A stretch of DNA of 64,000 nt, taken from NCBI RefSeq assembly GCF_024139115.2, contig NC_085140.1, positions 234,920,371 through 234,984,370 of the forward strand. The letters run 5' to 3'. Made by a program: the position numbers and the translations under genes. This stretch comes from Armigeres subalbatus (lineage: Eukaryota; Arthropoda; Insecta; Diptera; Culicidae). The notes below the pieces were generated by a model. That model saw nothing but the letters and a program-made list of their open reading frames with translations, did no database searches and was not told the DNA's origin. This document shows positions 47,176 through 59,439 of this stretch, one piece after another (position 1 is the first letter of the stretch; every line of letters begins with the position of its first letter).

Positions 47176-48066
47176 ATGCCGTGTATGAAAATGTGTTGCT
47201 TCTACCTGTCCACTCGATTGGGCAGCGTAATCGTTGGAATACTTTCCATAGTATGTAGTATCGATAAATTCGTTTTATCTAAAAGTAATCGATTTTAATG
47301 CCCATTCCAGTTACAAGTCTTAGTACCTGTTTTAATTCTTATTGCCCTCGGAGGTGCAGATCGGCTAAGAAACGAAGCTGCGGATATCAACGACCACATC
47401 AATAATTTCGGCCAAGAAGAAATCTTCATGATTGTTCTGCGTTATACTGAAAATAACTCCGAAGTCGTGTTTCTAACGGCAGTTTCGTTTTGTGCAGGAC
47501 ATTCGTTGTGTTGTATTTTTATGATTGTCGGTGCTTTGAAAGTAATTATCAATTTTAGGTTTAAAATTCGGTGTACCATAATTTTCATAATGAAATCATT
47601 TGATAGGTCCAGAAAATCCTACTCATACCATTTATAATGTTGGATTTCATTAGGTTATGTATTTTAACACTAATGCATTGCATTGGTATGATGGTGATTA
47701 AGCAACAATTGCATCTAGGAGACTTGATTGCAATAACTATTGCCGGTGGATTTGTTTTACGTGAGATCAACAACAATTTACATACAGATAATGAAAAAAA
47801 AAATGTTTTAAAAAAACTTTTCAGTATTACTATTCTACTTGTGGGCATGTGTTGTAGCCCTTTATCAAATCATTGGCATCGTGAAGACGGAAAAGTATCG
47901 CTCATTGTTCGGGAATGACCCAACCGCTCTGGCAAGGAATCCCATTGATGATATGATATCGAAGGATGCACAATCAACTAATAAATTCGAGAGTACTGCA
48001 TATACGTACAATACAAACTATTTAAATGAATATCCAACCTACAACAAGTACGGATATGCAAATTGA
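47176..48066 (+). CDS. Four-pass insect membrane protein, complete in four exons
   Basis: Exons are 47176-47250, 47311-47541, 47607-47760 and 47825-48066, giving 233 residues. All three introns (60, 65 and 64 bp) are GT-AG and phases agree (0, 0, 1). The start MPCMKMCCFYLSTRLG matches the Cys-rich N-terminus of small insect tetraspan proteins. Predicted membrane segments are about residues 15-40, 77-101, 105-132 and 142-171, followed by a cytosolic tail rich in Tyr and Asn. The layout resembles the insect DUF4728-like/pasiflora-type group; that placement is from general resemblance. AATAAA at 48247-48252 could be the poly(A) signal. The reading frame is intact, unlike every transposon ORF nearby. 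The biological role cannot be read from sequence. Confidence 0.85.
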
Positions 48067-48259
48067 AAAATACCAACAATTGTATTATGTTATTATGTAC
48101 CTATGTTAAGAGTCGCGAATTAGCTTCCACATGAACTATCCATCCTGCACTCTGTACCATTTTCCTAGTTTCAAAGTGAGTGTTGCCACATATGTTATGG
48201 AAGCCATTTGTTTTTATACTTTATACTTTATTTAAATATTTTTTATAATAAATTCATCA

Positions 48260-48970
48260 CTGAAGAGGTCTGTGTTTTCAGACCAAACAATCTTAGATAT
48301 CTGTGATCTATGCAAGAATCCTTAGTTCAAATCTGTGAATCCTCTCAAAGGACAACAATTATTTGAACCACACAATTAGGATGTTTCATAGTATTTGATA
48401 TGTTCATTCATTTAATTGCGACCACGCATATCACAGCTTTAGGTAAGGTAAGGTACACACCATGGCTTATATGTAGCTATCTACAAAACAAAAGTTTTAT
48501 CTAGATCATTCTGATGTTATTAATTTATAGATTTGAGTACAAAGAAATAGGCCTGTTTGTTTGTCATAAGCTTTTCTTTATCTTAAGGCCGATACAAATA
48601 TTCAATTCATTTTATGATTGAGAGCTTTTGGAAATTATGGAGGCAAAAAATAAAAAGAAAACGAAAAAAAAGTCATGAAATTATTCCATGGAAAATTTAA
48701 AAATGTACTGAAAAGTGTTGGCAAAAAATGCAACGAGAAAGCAATATGAATATTAAATTTCATTTAAAAAAAAATTATTAATTTAGCATCCAACTATTAA
48801 AAATTAATTAATCAAAATCAATTGATATAACAAAATGTTTGAAAATGAAAAATACTTATTTTTCAAATAAGAATTGTCAATTGCCGTTTCAACTCAAATC
48901 CCGAACATGTCTAATATTCCGAACACTGGCGTTGTTGCGCCCCAACATAAAAACATTTATCGGCTTTCTG
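48260..48970. other. AT-rich spacer 3' of the four-TM gene
   Basis: No gene or delimited repeat; contains a small GGTAAGGTAAGGTA run near 48443. Confidence 0.5.
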
Positions 48971-48973
48971 TAT

Positions 48974-49080
48974 TACTAGCTGACCCGGCGAACTTTGTCT
49001 CGCCAAAAAATGGTAAATTTTCTGTTACAATTTTTTCCGTACACAATTTATCTAGAAAACAAATCGGTTCTTCAGAATGA
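48974..49080 (+). repeat. Interspersed repeat starting CTAGCTGACCCGGCGAAC
   Basis: The same family head as 42322; the rest has diverged. Its extent to the right is uncertain. Confidence 0.45.
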
Positions 49081-49354
49081 TCTCTCGTTTTTTTATAACT
49101 TTATTTAATATATATATGGATGATCAAAATTTTAAAATTCTATGTAAATTGTACGAAAAATCATTTCATCGTAAAGATTGAGTTTTGATTTTAAAAGCAT
49201 TCCAATTTCATCATAACGTTTTTCCTCGTTAAAACGAATATAAATTAGTAAAGAGAAGAAGAAAACGAATATAAATTACCAAAAATGGGCTGTCTACCTA
49301 TTCTTGTGTGATGCATGGTCGTACAAATGCCAACTTTGTTTTATATGTATAGGC

Positions 49355-50020
49355 TAGATGTACCAGTTGTGGCTATAGACGAATCCATGTAAAAATAAGA
49401 AGAAGACACACGACGGTGTTAACTTTGACAGATCCTACAGCACAGCATAGGGAGATCATTTTAAAAGGCTTATAATAAATTCTAGACAAAATGTAATTAA
49501 AATCTGATTGATGTACGGTACGGAAAAAGTTTTGAATTACATATCTGGATGCTTATCTCAATTTTTTGAATATTTTCCAAAAATGTATCTATCATACAGT
49601 TCGGAACTTTTTCCGTATCATACATCAATCAGATTTTAATTACATTTTGTCTAGAATTTATTATAAGCATTTTAAAATGATCTCCCTATGCTGTGCTGTA
49701 GGATCTGTCAAAGTTAACACCGTCGTGTGTCTTCTTCTTATTTTTACTTAGATTCGTCTATAGCACCAGTTGTCGCACTAGTGCTTTATATGCCAAATGG
49801 CCAATCAAATCACCGCAAACCAATTCATATCGATGAAGCATATTCATATGATACGATAACACCTTTGATTTCCTCCAAAACAAGCAAAGCATAATTGTAA
49901 AAAATGATTTTGCTTATTTTTTGGCGTCCTTTGCACCAGTTGTCGCACTAGTGGTCCCAATTTGGCCAGTCCCATAAGAAAACAATGGGATTTGCCAAAT
50001 AAGGAACCAAAATTAAGAAT
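49355..50020 (-). repeat. CAGTTGTGGC-end repeat, inverted copy, carrying a MITE
   Basis: On the minus strand this matches 6204-6490 almost end to end, apart from a MITE inserted at 49378-49758 and a lost outer end at 50020, where RTE-1 copy C begins. Confidence 0.7.
49378..49758. mobile_element. MITE with 155-bp inverted arms, TATA duplication
   Basis: GACGAATC...GATTCGTC ends, arms 49378-49532 and 49605-49758 nearly perfect, flanked by TATA on both sides (49374-49377, 49759-49762). The paralogue at 6204-6490 reads GGCTATAGCA at this point, which is the empty site. No coding capacity. Confidence 0.85.
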
Positions 50021-51454
50021 ACGTACGTACGATTTCTTGCCATGATGCGTCTCCGAATTTCTCTGCTGGTATCGTTATTGGAGGTCACCAGTGATCCCAA
50101 GTACACAAATTCTTCAACCAACTCGCTTTCGTCACATTGTCCCCTCTAGAGCCTTTTCCTATCATGTAAGCGAAAGACACATTGCCGTAACCCTCTGCGT
50201 GTTTCGAAGAGACTCGAGAATGTCCCTGAAACTTAAACCACGCGCATCACCCGATACATCGACGCCTTGATCAACAGTGTCAGTTCATCCGGAAATCCGT
50301 GTTCGTGCATTAGCTGCCATAGCTGGTCTCGATCGATGTTTGAGCGTGTTGTATTCGCGGCGTTTCTGTAATATCCGGCGTACGGTGAACACCTGGCCCG
50401 TGGTAGAGCGTTCACCCATGAATCCCGCCTGGTACTGCCTTACGAACTGTCTTGCAATCAGTGATAGCCGGCAGCATAAAATTTGGGAGAGTACCTTCGT
50501 TCAGCAATGTGATTACACGGTAGTTGCTACAATCCAGCTTATCTCCCTTTTTGTAGATGGAACACACAACACCTTCTATCCACTCCTACGGCAAAGCCTC
50601 CTGCTGCCAAATCTTGGTAATCACCCAGTGCAGCGCTCTAGCCAGTGGATCACCCCCGTATTTAATAAACTCTCCTGATAGTTGGTCAACTTAAGGGGTT
50701 TTGTTGTTTTTCAACCAGTCAATCTCCTACTGGATTTCTTGGAGATCCAGAGCTGAAAATGTATGTCTTGCATGTGTGCTCCCAGGTTCGTCACCATGCC
50801 GTCCTTGTTTCGTGCCACATCGCCAATCAGATTCTTCTCGTAGTGTTGTCGCCACCTTTGGATCACCTCACCTCACCTCACACACGTCCGTAAGAAGATT
50901 TCCGTTTATGTCCTTACACATGTCAGGCTGCGGAACATGACCCGGTTCAACTACTCACAGAACTTCCGTGTATTACTAGCGCGGTGCAGTTGTTCCGTCT
51001 CTCCACGGTGTTGATCTTCCTGCTAGCGCGTTTTCCTTCGGAATATCAAGTTTTGTATGTTCCTCGCCCGTTTGCATCGTGCCTCGTTCGCTCTCGTGTG
51101 GTGTTGCAGGGATCTCGCCCATGCTGCATTCTTTTCCTCCACTAACTGCTCATACTCGCCGTCATACCAGTTGTTTCTTTGATCCGGGAGCACCATGCCA
51201 AGTGCAGCGGTTGCGGTGCTACCAATGGTGGGTAGAATATCTCTCCAGCAATCTTCAAAAGAAACTGCGCCTAGCTGCTCTGCCGTTGGGAGTCTACAGA
51301 CTTGTAGCCGCAGCGTTCGACTTCGACGCGTGTTGTACACCGTCGAGAGTTTTGAGCGCAGGCATTCTGCAACTAGATAGTTGTCGGACTCGATATTCGT
51401 ACTGCGATTGGTACGGACGTTCGTGATGTTGGAAAATAATTTATCGTCTATTAC

Positions 51455-51895
51455 ATGGTTTCCCAAACTGTGGGTCCCGACCCCCAGGGGGGTCGCGAGC
51501 TGATTGTTGGTGGGTCGCGTAGAACAAATATTAATTGCAGCTCGAATGCCGAACCTTTTGATCAATTTTTCCAGCAACATAATTTCAAGTTCAAACTGCA
51601 TTTTATTTTAAATATTCATCACCACGCTATTTTATAAAACATTTATGCCTAAAAGCTGTCTCCTTAATAAAGCAAAATAAAAACATTTTGACAAACAATA
51701 TCATGTTTGTCATTTTGTTTGCATTTGTACATGAAGGTAACGTGAATATTTTTGTAGTACTTGCCGAAACAGATGACATTCTGATTCAAATAATGTTTAA
51801 TGCTACTTGGTAAAATGCATTTTTTTATAGGTGGGTCGCGAGACATATAGAATTTTGCTAGGTGGGTCGCATACCCAAAGGTTTGGGAAGCTCTG
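51455..51895. mobile_element. hAT-type MITE (TTCCCAAAC ends)
   Basis: This 441 bp element starts CATGGTTTCCCAAACTGTGG and ends GTTTGGGAAGCTCTG, with the exact 8-bp duplication GTCTATTA (51447-51454, 51896-51903). GGTCGCGA-type blocks lie inside both ends. No transposase. The host sequence on either side is RTE-1. Confidence 0.88.
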
Positions 51896-52020
51896 GTCTA
51901 TTAGAACGAAGTCGATTTGGTTTTCCGTTTCTTGATTAGGTGATCTCCATGTGGCTTTTTTGGATATACGAGGGAAAAAAGTGCTGCGGACTACCATTCC
52001 GAGGTAGGTTGCAAAGTTTA

Positions 52021-52353
52021 CACGCTAAAAATGAACTACTCAAAATTGATTCGAATCCGACTCATTTTCATTAAAAACGGGACAACTCAAAATTTGAGTA
52101 AAAGATACTACTTCAATAAAATGATGATTTCGCGAAAGTTAAGCTTGGCCTTCCATCAATTTTTAATACGACAGATGCGAATGAAGTTTATTTATCTATC
52201 TATTTAAGTGCATTTTACGACAAACAGACTCCTAGTTTAAGTGCAATCATCATTTTATTGAAGTAGTATCTTTTACTCAAATTTTGAGTTGTCCCGTTTT
52301 TAATAAAAATGAGTCGGATTCGACTCAATTTTGAGTAGTTCATTTTTAGCGTG
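52021..52353. mobile_element. Tc1/mariner-type MITE with ~108-bp arms
   Basis: CACGCTAAAAATGAACTACT at the left is mirrored by AGTAGTTCATTTTTAGCGTG at the right. Arms 52021-52128 and 52246-52353 are nearly identical. TA flanks both sides, and removing the element with one TA restores GTTTATGCATCG of RTE-1. Confidence 0.88.
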
Positions 52354-52526
52354 TATGCATCGTTGTCCGTTGTCATTCAATGCGGTATGCATACTGTTCG
52401 GTACGCGCGCCGGTCTGTACATTTCCTCCCTTCCTACCTGAGCATAAATGTCACCGATGCGATTTTGACGTCCCGCAGTGGGCATCCATCATATGTAGGC
52501 AGTTCATGTTGATGATGCTATAGGGG

Positions 52527-52694
52527 CGACTCGCAAGCTGGCCGATGATGACAGCAATGTGAACTTGTGGTTTTCCAACTGGCAGTGGCAATGGCCCTCC
52601 AGAGGGGCGACTCTCGGATTAATAGATCCAGCGCCCAAAATGGCGTTCCGCGATTATCTACCGGCCAATGGAAGACCCCAAAAGCCGTCCGGAA
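52527..52694. other. Unassigned segment between RTE-1 and R1 fragments
   Basis: The phrase GGGGCGACTC occurs at both 52525 and 52604. I do not recognise the sequence. Confidence 0.4.
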
Positions 52695-53930
52695 TATCCT
52701 GTGTGTGTGTACCCTTTCGGAAGCCAGACTGGTTACTCGATAGACCATCCGCACCCTCCGTGCGTATCAACAACCTGTTGAGGATGATCTTCTCGAGCAC
52801 CTTCCCCGCCGTATCAAGCAGGCATATTGGTCTATATGCCGACGGATCCCCCGGTGGTTTTCCCGCCTTTGGCAATAGGACCAAGCTCTGCCTTTTCCAT
52901 GCTTCAGGGAAGACTCCCTCGTCCAGGCATCTCTGCATGACAGATCTGAACATCTCGGGAGCCTCGGCAATGGCCGCTTTAATGGCCAGGTTCGGAATAC
53001 CATCCGGTCCTGGCGCCTTACCTACACTAAGGGACTGTGCAATCCCCGCAAGTTCCGCCACAGTTACTCTTCCCTCGTCGGCCACCCTGGCTCCTGGCAG
53101 CTCCACGAAGGAAGGCCAGGGGCTTGGGTCGTGACGTGGGAAGAGCCCCGCGATGATCCTCTCCAGCATCTCTGGAGACCGCTCTGTAGGGGCCATCGCC
53201 CCACGTGTCTTGGCCATTACGACCCTATAGGCGTCACCCCATGGATTCGCGTTGGCACTTTGACACAGGCCCTCGAAGCAGGCTTTTTGCTTGATCTAAT
53301 CTCAGTCTTCAGAGCGGCTCTAGCAGCCACGAACGCCACCCGTCGTTCAACACGCTCCTCTTCTGTGCGTGCTCGCTGCATCCGCCTCCTTGCCCGTAGG
53401 CAGGCGCGGCGCAGGTTCGCAATTGCTTGAGTCCACCAGTAAGCCGGTGGTCTCCCATTCCTAGGGTGGACTTTCCTAGGCATGGTGGCATCGCATGCAC
53501 GCGAGAGTACTGTTACCAGCTGCTCGCCACTCAGACCGAGAGTATTGTGCTCGCGGCGGAGCGCTTCCTTAAACACCTCGTCGTCGAAGTATGATGTCTT
53601 CCACATACGAGGACTAGGCCTCGCCCCTTCTTCCGTCCGCTGAATGCTGGTCGTATAGTCGATACTATAGCGAACCGCCAGGAGGTCGCTGTGAGTGTAG
53701 CCATCATCTACCCTCCAGTTCGAACTATTCGTTTGGCCAGGGCTCCAGAACGTAACGTCGATAATCGACTCGACACCGTTCCAGCTGTAGGTATTTTTGG
53801 TACCGACATTAGCCAAGTCCACATCCAACATGGCCAGTGATTCCAGCAGGATCTGCCCCCGTTGATTCGTGGATCGGCTTCCCCATTCCACGGCCCAAGC
53901 GTTGAAGTCCCCCGCTATCACCACCGGCCT
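52695..53930 (-). pseudogene. R1-type ORF2 fragment, copy 2
   Basis: Minus-strand endonuclease and RT N-terminal half, frames 53217-53924 and 52654-53217. It shows VIAGDFNAWAVEWGSR, TYSWNG, GKAPGPDGIPN and YRPICLLDTAGKVLEK. One A is lost near 53287 (A5 against A6 in copy 1). It keeps G runs that are shortened in copy 1. The catalytic half is missing. Both breakpoints fall at TG/CA repeats: a short TGTGTGTG at about 52700 and the long tract at 53932. Confidence 0.85.
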
Positions 53931-54067
<137 letters not shown>

Positions 54068-54076
54068 TACAAAAAT

Positions 54077-54720
54077 GTCACATCAAGATCTCAGCCGTCC
54101 GTGGACCGATTTGCACGATATTAACACTAACGAAAGCTATGACTTTATCATTGTACGAGTTTATTTTTTTTTTTGCAATCGGACATTTGGTTCCAGAGAT
54201 ATGTGAGAAATACGAACGTGAAGTGTATTTTCAGAAAACTAACAAAATAATGTCACATAAATATCTCAGCCGTCTGTAAACCAATTTGCATGATTTTATC
54301 TTTAAACGAAAGCTATAACTTTGCCATTGAACCCATAGTATTATTTTTTTTGCAATTAGACATTGGGTTCCAAAGATATCTCTGAAATACGAACATAAAG
54401 CATTAGACGTATCAACTTCACACATTGGTAAAAGATGTCCCATCAAGATCTCAGTCATCCTTGGACCGATTTGTGCGATTTTATCTTTAAACGAAAGCTA
54501 TGTTTTTGTCATTGGACCCATTAATTTTTTTCTGCAATCGGAAATTCGGTTTCAGAGATATCTGTGAAATACGAATATGAGACATATTTTCAGACTACTA
54601 ATGAAGAATTGTCACACCAATATCTCAGCCGTCTATGACCCGATTTGAACTCTTTTGGGCTTAAACAGAAGCTGTAATATTGCCATTTAAGGCGGCAAAT
54701 CAAATCTGCAGTCTTTATGT
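54077..54720 (+). repeat. Decayed ~180-bp tandem repeat, 3-4 units
   Basis: Units start near 54077, 54252, 54436 and 54610 with GTCACATCAAGATCTCAGCC or a close variant, then ACGAAAGCTATG, TGCAATCGGA and GATATCTGTGAAATACGAA. The fourth unit is partial. Confidence 0.8.
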
Positions 54721-55860
54721 ATTTTTTAAAAATTGTTAAATTTTCAGAAATATTCCTTTTTTTTATTTTGAAATCGTTAAAAGCATGATAATATCAGTTA
54801 TTTTACATTCAATTGAAGGTCATATGCATAGAAATTGTAATATGCACTGGGCACACGCAGACACAACCATTCAAAAGTGTAAGAAGGGTTGCGTTCACTG
54901 TAGGTGGATTAAGTCGGGTTTTTTAATGTTACTCTGAATTGCATTCGGCATTATTAAACTTTTGTTCGAACATTCACTAAAATAATTACCCATATTCTGG
55001 TTAACGTACGCACGTGCTTTCGAACGAAAGTTGAAGCGCATTCTCGTTTACGCCAGCAAAACCAAATGGAGAAACCGTTCGAAAGAATCACATTCGTTCG
55101 AAAGTATCGTTCGTCCGTAAACAAAAATAAGGGTGAATAATAGAACATCAAACCGAAATCAAATATTTACTAGAGACGAGCCAGCCCAGGGCTGAAAGTC
55201 TTGCTAATAAAGACAAAAAAAAAGCTTTCTACAGTATTCCCTTCGGAAAAAAAATCATGTGTTCTATTTCATTTGGATCGTTGGAAAATGTTAGCTCTGA
55301 CGTGGTTATTTTTGCGTAAAGTACTTTATAAACCTTCCCAAACACAATTGAGATTATTCAGCCCAGTGTTGAGAAATATCATTTCAGTGTCATAGGATTG
55401 GATTGCTAGTAACTATATTTTAATTTGTTTAACCATTTTACATAGGACTAGCTTTTAAGTAACTTTATTTTAATGATTTTATGATGTTGATGAAGCTAAA
55501 ACGCTTGAAGGATCCTATACCGTTGTCTAACAAATTTTGGTTTAAACACAAAGTGTAGGACACAAGAACGTAATTCCAAAAATTTCACAAAGAGTAATAT
55601 TCCGTCTGACCAACTTATAGGATAATTGAAGTTTTTCAGGTTCATGAAAATTCCGAATTGGAAATAGCTTTTGGAAAACGCTATAAATAAATAATTCTCA
55701 TAATACCTAAATTACATTTCTCAACACTGCTCAGATCCAGAATGTTCGAGTGATGGAAAAAAATCAATTAACGCCATAAAGATAACTCCTTGAAACTTGA
55801 GAAATAAGTACATTGCTATACATTTGTCGATGCATTTACAATGAAGCTTATATAAAAGCA
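54720..55860. other. Spacer with a retroposon 3' end motif
   Basis: At 55166-55220, GAGACGAGCCAGCCCAGGGC then GAAAGTCTTGCTAATAAAGA parallels 41516-41575 and runs into an A tail, marking a second copy of that 3' end. No gene otherwise. Confidence 0.5.
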
Positions 55861-56360
55861 AAATTTCTAGAGGAACTTTTGTCGGAATTTTCTGTCGAAA
55901 TTCTATGAAGAAGTTTCGAAGATATTCATAAGCAATCTCCCGAGAAGCTCCTGAGTGAATTCCCGGAGAAATTCCATGAGGGAGTCTGGGAAGGTGTTTC
56001 TGGGTAAATTCCTGGACAATTCTCGGAGGAATCTGAAAGAATTTTCCTTAGAATTATCAAAAGACCTGATAAAATTTCTGAAAGAATCCTTGGGGCATTT
56101 TTACGGAGAGTTTTTGATTTTTTTGGGATGGCAGCCAAAGGAATTTCAGGAGGAATTTTGAAATTTTTTTGAAACATTCCTAGAGAAAATTCTGAAGGGT
56201 TTCATTAAGAAGGTATTTCTGAATGTATTGCTGGAGGAATTTTCCAAAGGAATTCTTGAAGGATATCCGGATAAACTCCTGGAATAGTTTTGGAAGAAGT
56301 TTCGGAGTTATTAACGGAAGAATTTCTGGAGATTTTTTGGAAGAAGTCCATTAACAAAAT
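55860..56360. repeat. Degenerate AATTCC-type minisatellite, third array
   Basis: GGAATTTTCCAAAGGAATTC-like words with about 25 bp spacing, as at 45540-46480. Confidence 0.6.
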
Positions 56361-56364
56361 CACG

Positions 56365-57335
56365 AATTAATAACTTGATCAATTAATATCGTTATTTCAA
56401 TTAGTTGTAAATGCGTTCGTCTTTGAAACGTATATCAACGATTCATTGTGATTAATATCATTTTTTTTTTCAGAAATGATTTAGTGTAATTGAATATCGA
56501 CTAAATTATTTCCTTTTCCATAAAGAACTTTAATAGAGTTCGACGATGATTGGTCAATAATAATAAATAATCAGCTATAGGCCGTTTTAGGAAGCAAATT
56601 CGGTTAGCTGATCAAAATTGTATAATACAATTTGTATTATTAACTGATAGGACGCTTAAATCTTTTGTTTCGCATTTTCTTAACTGTCTCTCATTTGACA
56701 AATAGAAAGTAATTTTGGTATTGCAAAAAAAGGATTATATTCCATCAATGATCAGCTGATCAAAATGCGAACCAATTTTTTTCTTCGCTGCCCCTAAGTA
56801 CGACACAGCCATAATTTATACCATGCTTTGAGTTTTTTAACAGTGAATTATATTTGCGGTACTTGAATGAAATTTACCCAGCATTTTTTTTATAACTTTC
56901 TTATATATAATTTTCACATCATTTGCAAAATCTTGATTTTCAGAACAGTATTTTCAGTATAAATGCGTACTTCCCACAGCGATATATGGTTCACTCTTTT
57001 TGTGTATTTCTCTCTATTTTGTGTGGCCGAAATGAGAGCATGGTGGTGTTTGAAAGTTTCTAATTGAATAGCGGGAGAGTTTCCAATCAGAAACAAAACC
57101 TATGTGAGCATAAGGATAGCAATGAAAAAACAACACAATTGAACGCCAACAACCATACTCGCATCAGCCGAAATCTACCCGTTCTGAAGGTTGTTCTCTC
57201 TTAGCTTTTCTTCCTATTCTCTCAGGTAAGAACAAAATGTATGTCTGTCACCATGCTCTGTACACTTACAGCGCTGTACGCTTACAGCGCATTTACAACG
57301 GTATGTCTGCCCCTAGTATAATGCGAACCTAAAGG
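56365..57335. other. AT-rich spacer
   Basis: No gene or delimited repeat; contains a direct ACAGCGCTGTACGCTTACAG duplication near 57280. Confidence 0.5.
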
Positions 57336-57599
57336 ATTAAAATATACCCCATTTCACGGTCTAGCCTCTTACCCACCAACCTTAGGGAAGATCAGGTAAC
57401 CAACTCGTATGCTGACAGGAAAGGGGGATTGGCTCCTCTCTGTAGGTGCTAATCTGATCGAGCGTCTGTTCTCCATGTTAGGAGCGACTCACAAAAGCGC
57501 CTGATAAGGTAGCCTACCGAAGATTCTACAGTTACCAATAAAGGCAAAAGTAGAGCATACGGATTAATTTAATGGCCACAGATCCGGCAACGAATAAAG

Positions 57600-59406
57600 G
57601 ACAACGATTGGAAAGTCAGATCTTGGAGCGTGAAAACTTTGAATGCACCCGCATGTGTTGAGCTCCTGGCTCGTGAGCTGCAGAAGGTCGGCGTGAGTGT
57701 GGCAGCAATCCAGCAAATACGGTGGCCCAGAACTGGAGAACTCCGGGCGGTGGATCCCATATCGAACACTTCATTCAAGTACCACATCTACTATAGCGGC
57801 GGTGACAGAGCAGAACGAGGAGTTGGCTTTATGGTGATCGGGAAGCAGATGAAGCGTGTTATCCCCAATAAGCGACCGCATTTGCCTGTTGAAAATTAAG
57901 GGAAATTCTTCAACTATAGCCTGATCAGCATTGATGCCCCAAAGAACGATAAGCCTGATGACGAGAAAAATTAATTCTATGAGAGCCTTATAAGACCTAC
58001 GGGAGTGTCCAACACACGATGTAAAGATTTTCATCGAGGATGAAAATACGCTGATCGGAAGAGAAAGCTTCTCTCGTTCTGTCATTGGTACTGGAAATCC
58101 TGCATTCCGCTACCAACGATAATGATCTGAGACCAGTGACCTTTGCTGCTGCTAGAGGGATGACAATTTGGGGGCAGCAGGGACAGCAGGAACAGCATGA
58201 TGTCCAAGGGCTTGACGACCCCTCCCCAGCTGTCTGCGAGTCAGGGAGAACTGCCTAGGGCGTGGTGGGATTTAGCAGTGGGCTCTGCTAAAATCCCTCC
58301 CAAAAAACCACAAGTGCCCGTAAGCGGACTCTATCAAAGCGACTGTGTGCCGCTTCAAAAGCACAAGCCCAGGGAGGGAGTGCCAACTGGCATGTGGAGT
58401 GTCCCTACTTCGGTAGGGTAGTGCGTGAGCTGCTTCGGCAGGGAGTGAGTGATCTGTTTGTGCTGAGGCAGGAGTGTCATAGCGAGTCGCCGCCGCTATG
58501 GCCACCTCGAAGCGCAGCAGAAGTCTGAGTATGGACTGCACATGCTAAGGTAAGAGTGTCGTAGCGTAGTATCGTTGATTAGTCCCCACATACCGCTATC
58601 GACACCTCGAGGCATGGCAGTGGAGTGTTAGAATAAGTTGTGGAGTGTACCTACTTCGGTAGGGTAGCGCGTGAGCTGCTTCGGCAGGGAGTGAGTGATC
58701 TGGTTGTGCTGAGGCAGGAGTGTCATAGCGTGTCTCCGCCGCTATTGTCACCTCAAAGCGCAGCAGAAGTCTGAGTATGGACTGCACATGCTGAGGCAGG
58801 AGTCGAGGTATCCCATCGACACCTCGAGGCATTGCAGTGGAGTGTTAGAGTGAGCACCCGAAAAGGGTCACATGGAGCGAATGGTCTTTGGAGAAGCTGC
58901 TTCGGCGGCAGGGTAGCAGTGGGTTGTACCCACACACCTACAGTTGTGCACATGTGGTGCATGGGGAGTGTCCCTGCTTCGGCAGGGTAGCGTATGGTCT
59001 GCTTCGGCAGTGGTGTGATTGATCTGCTCGTGCTGAGGCAGAGTGTCGTAGCGCAATATCTGTAGGCCCAGGCAGTTACCGCTATTGACACCTCGAGGCA
59101 TGGCAGCGGAGCGTCCGGGAGAGCATCCAAGTAAGACTCAAATGGAGTGAATGGGGTGCGAGCACCCAAGTCAGTCTCGCGTGGGACGAGTGCCTGTGTG
59201 AGCGATAATGAGTGAGTACGCTTAGTACTGCCGTCCCCCCAGAAGTAGTACTGCGAGGTAGTTCCTGGGGGAAACGATGGTGGAGCCCAAGGGAGTTTAG
59301 TCGGTATTACCGGTATGGTCGAGTCCGACACTCCAGTACACTTCCGTGTGGTAGTTTGGCAACTACAATGCACGTGTACTGGGTTAGTGTGTAAATGCAT
59401 TCTCCC

Positions 59407-59439
<33 letters not shown>

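Larger units (their letters stand above)
50024..52526 (-). pseudogene. RTE-1 copy C with two nested MITEs
   Basis: Minus-strand RTE-1 sequence from the middle of the endonuclease (TATAGCATCATCAAC at 52526) to the RT C-terminal region (CGTACGTAC at 50030). It is interrupted by MITEs at 51455-51895 and 52021-52353. Recognisable parts are NQIDFVLID, NVRTNRSTNIESDNYLVA and LRSKLSTVYNTRRSR. Several deletions and stops remain even after removing the MITEs; the catalytic FADD box is missing. Confidence 0.85.
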
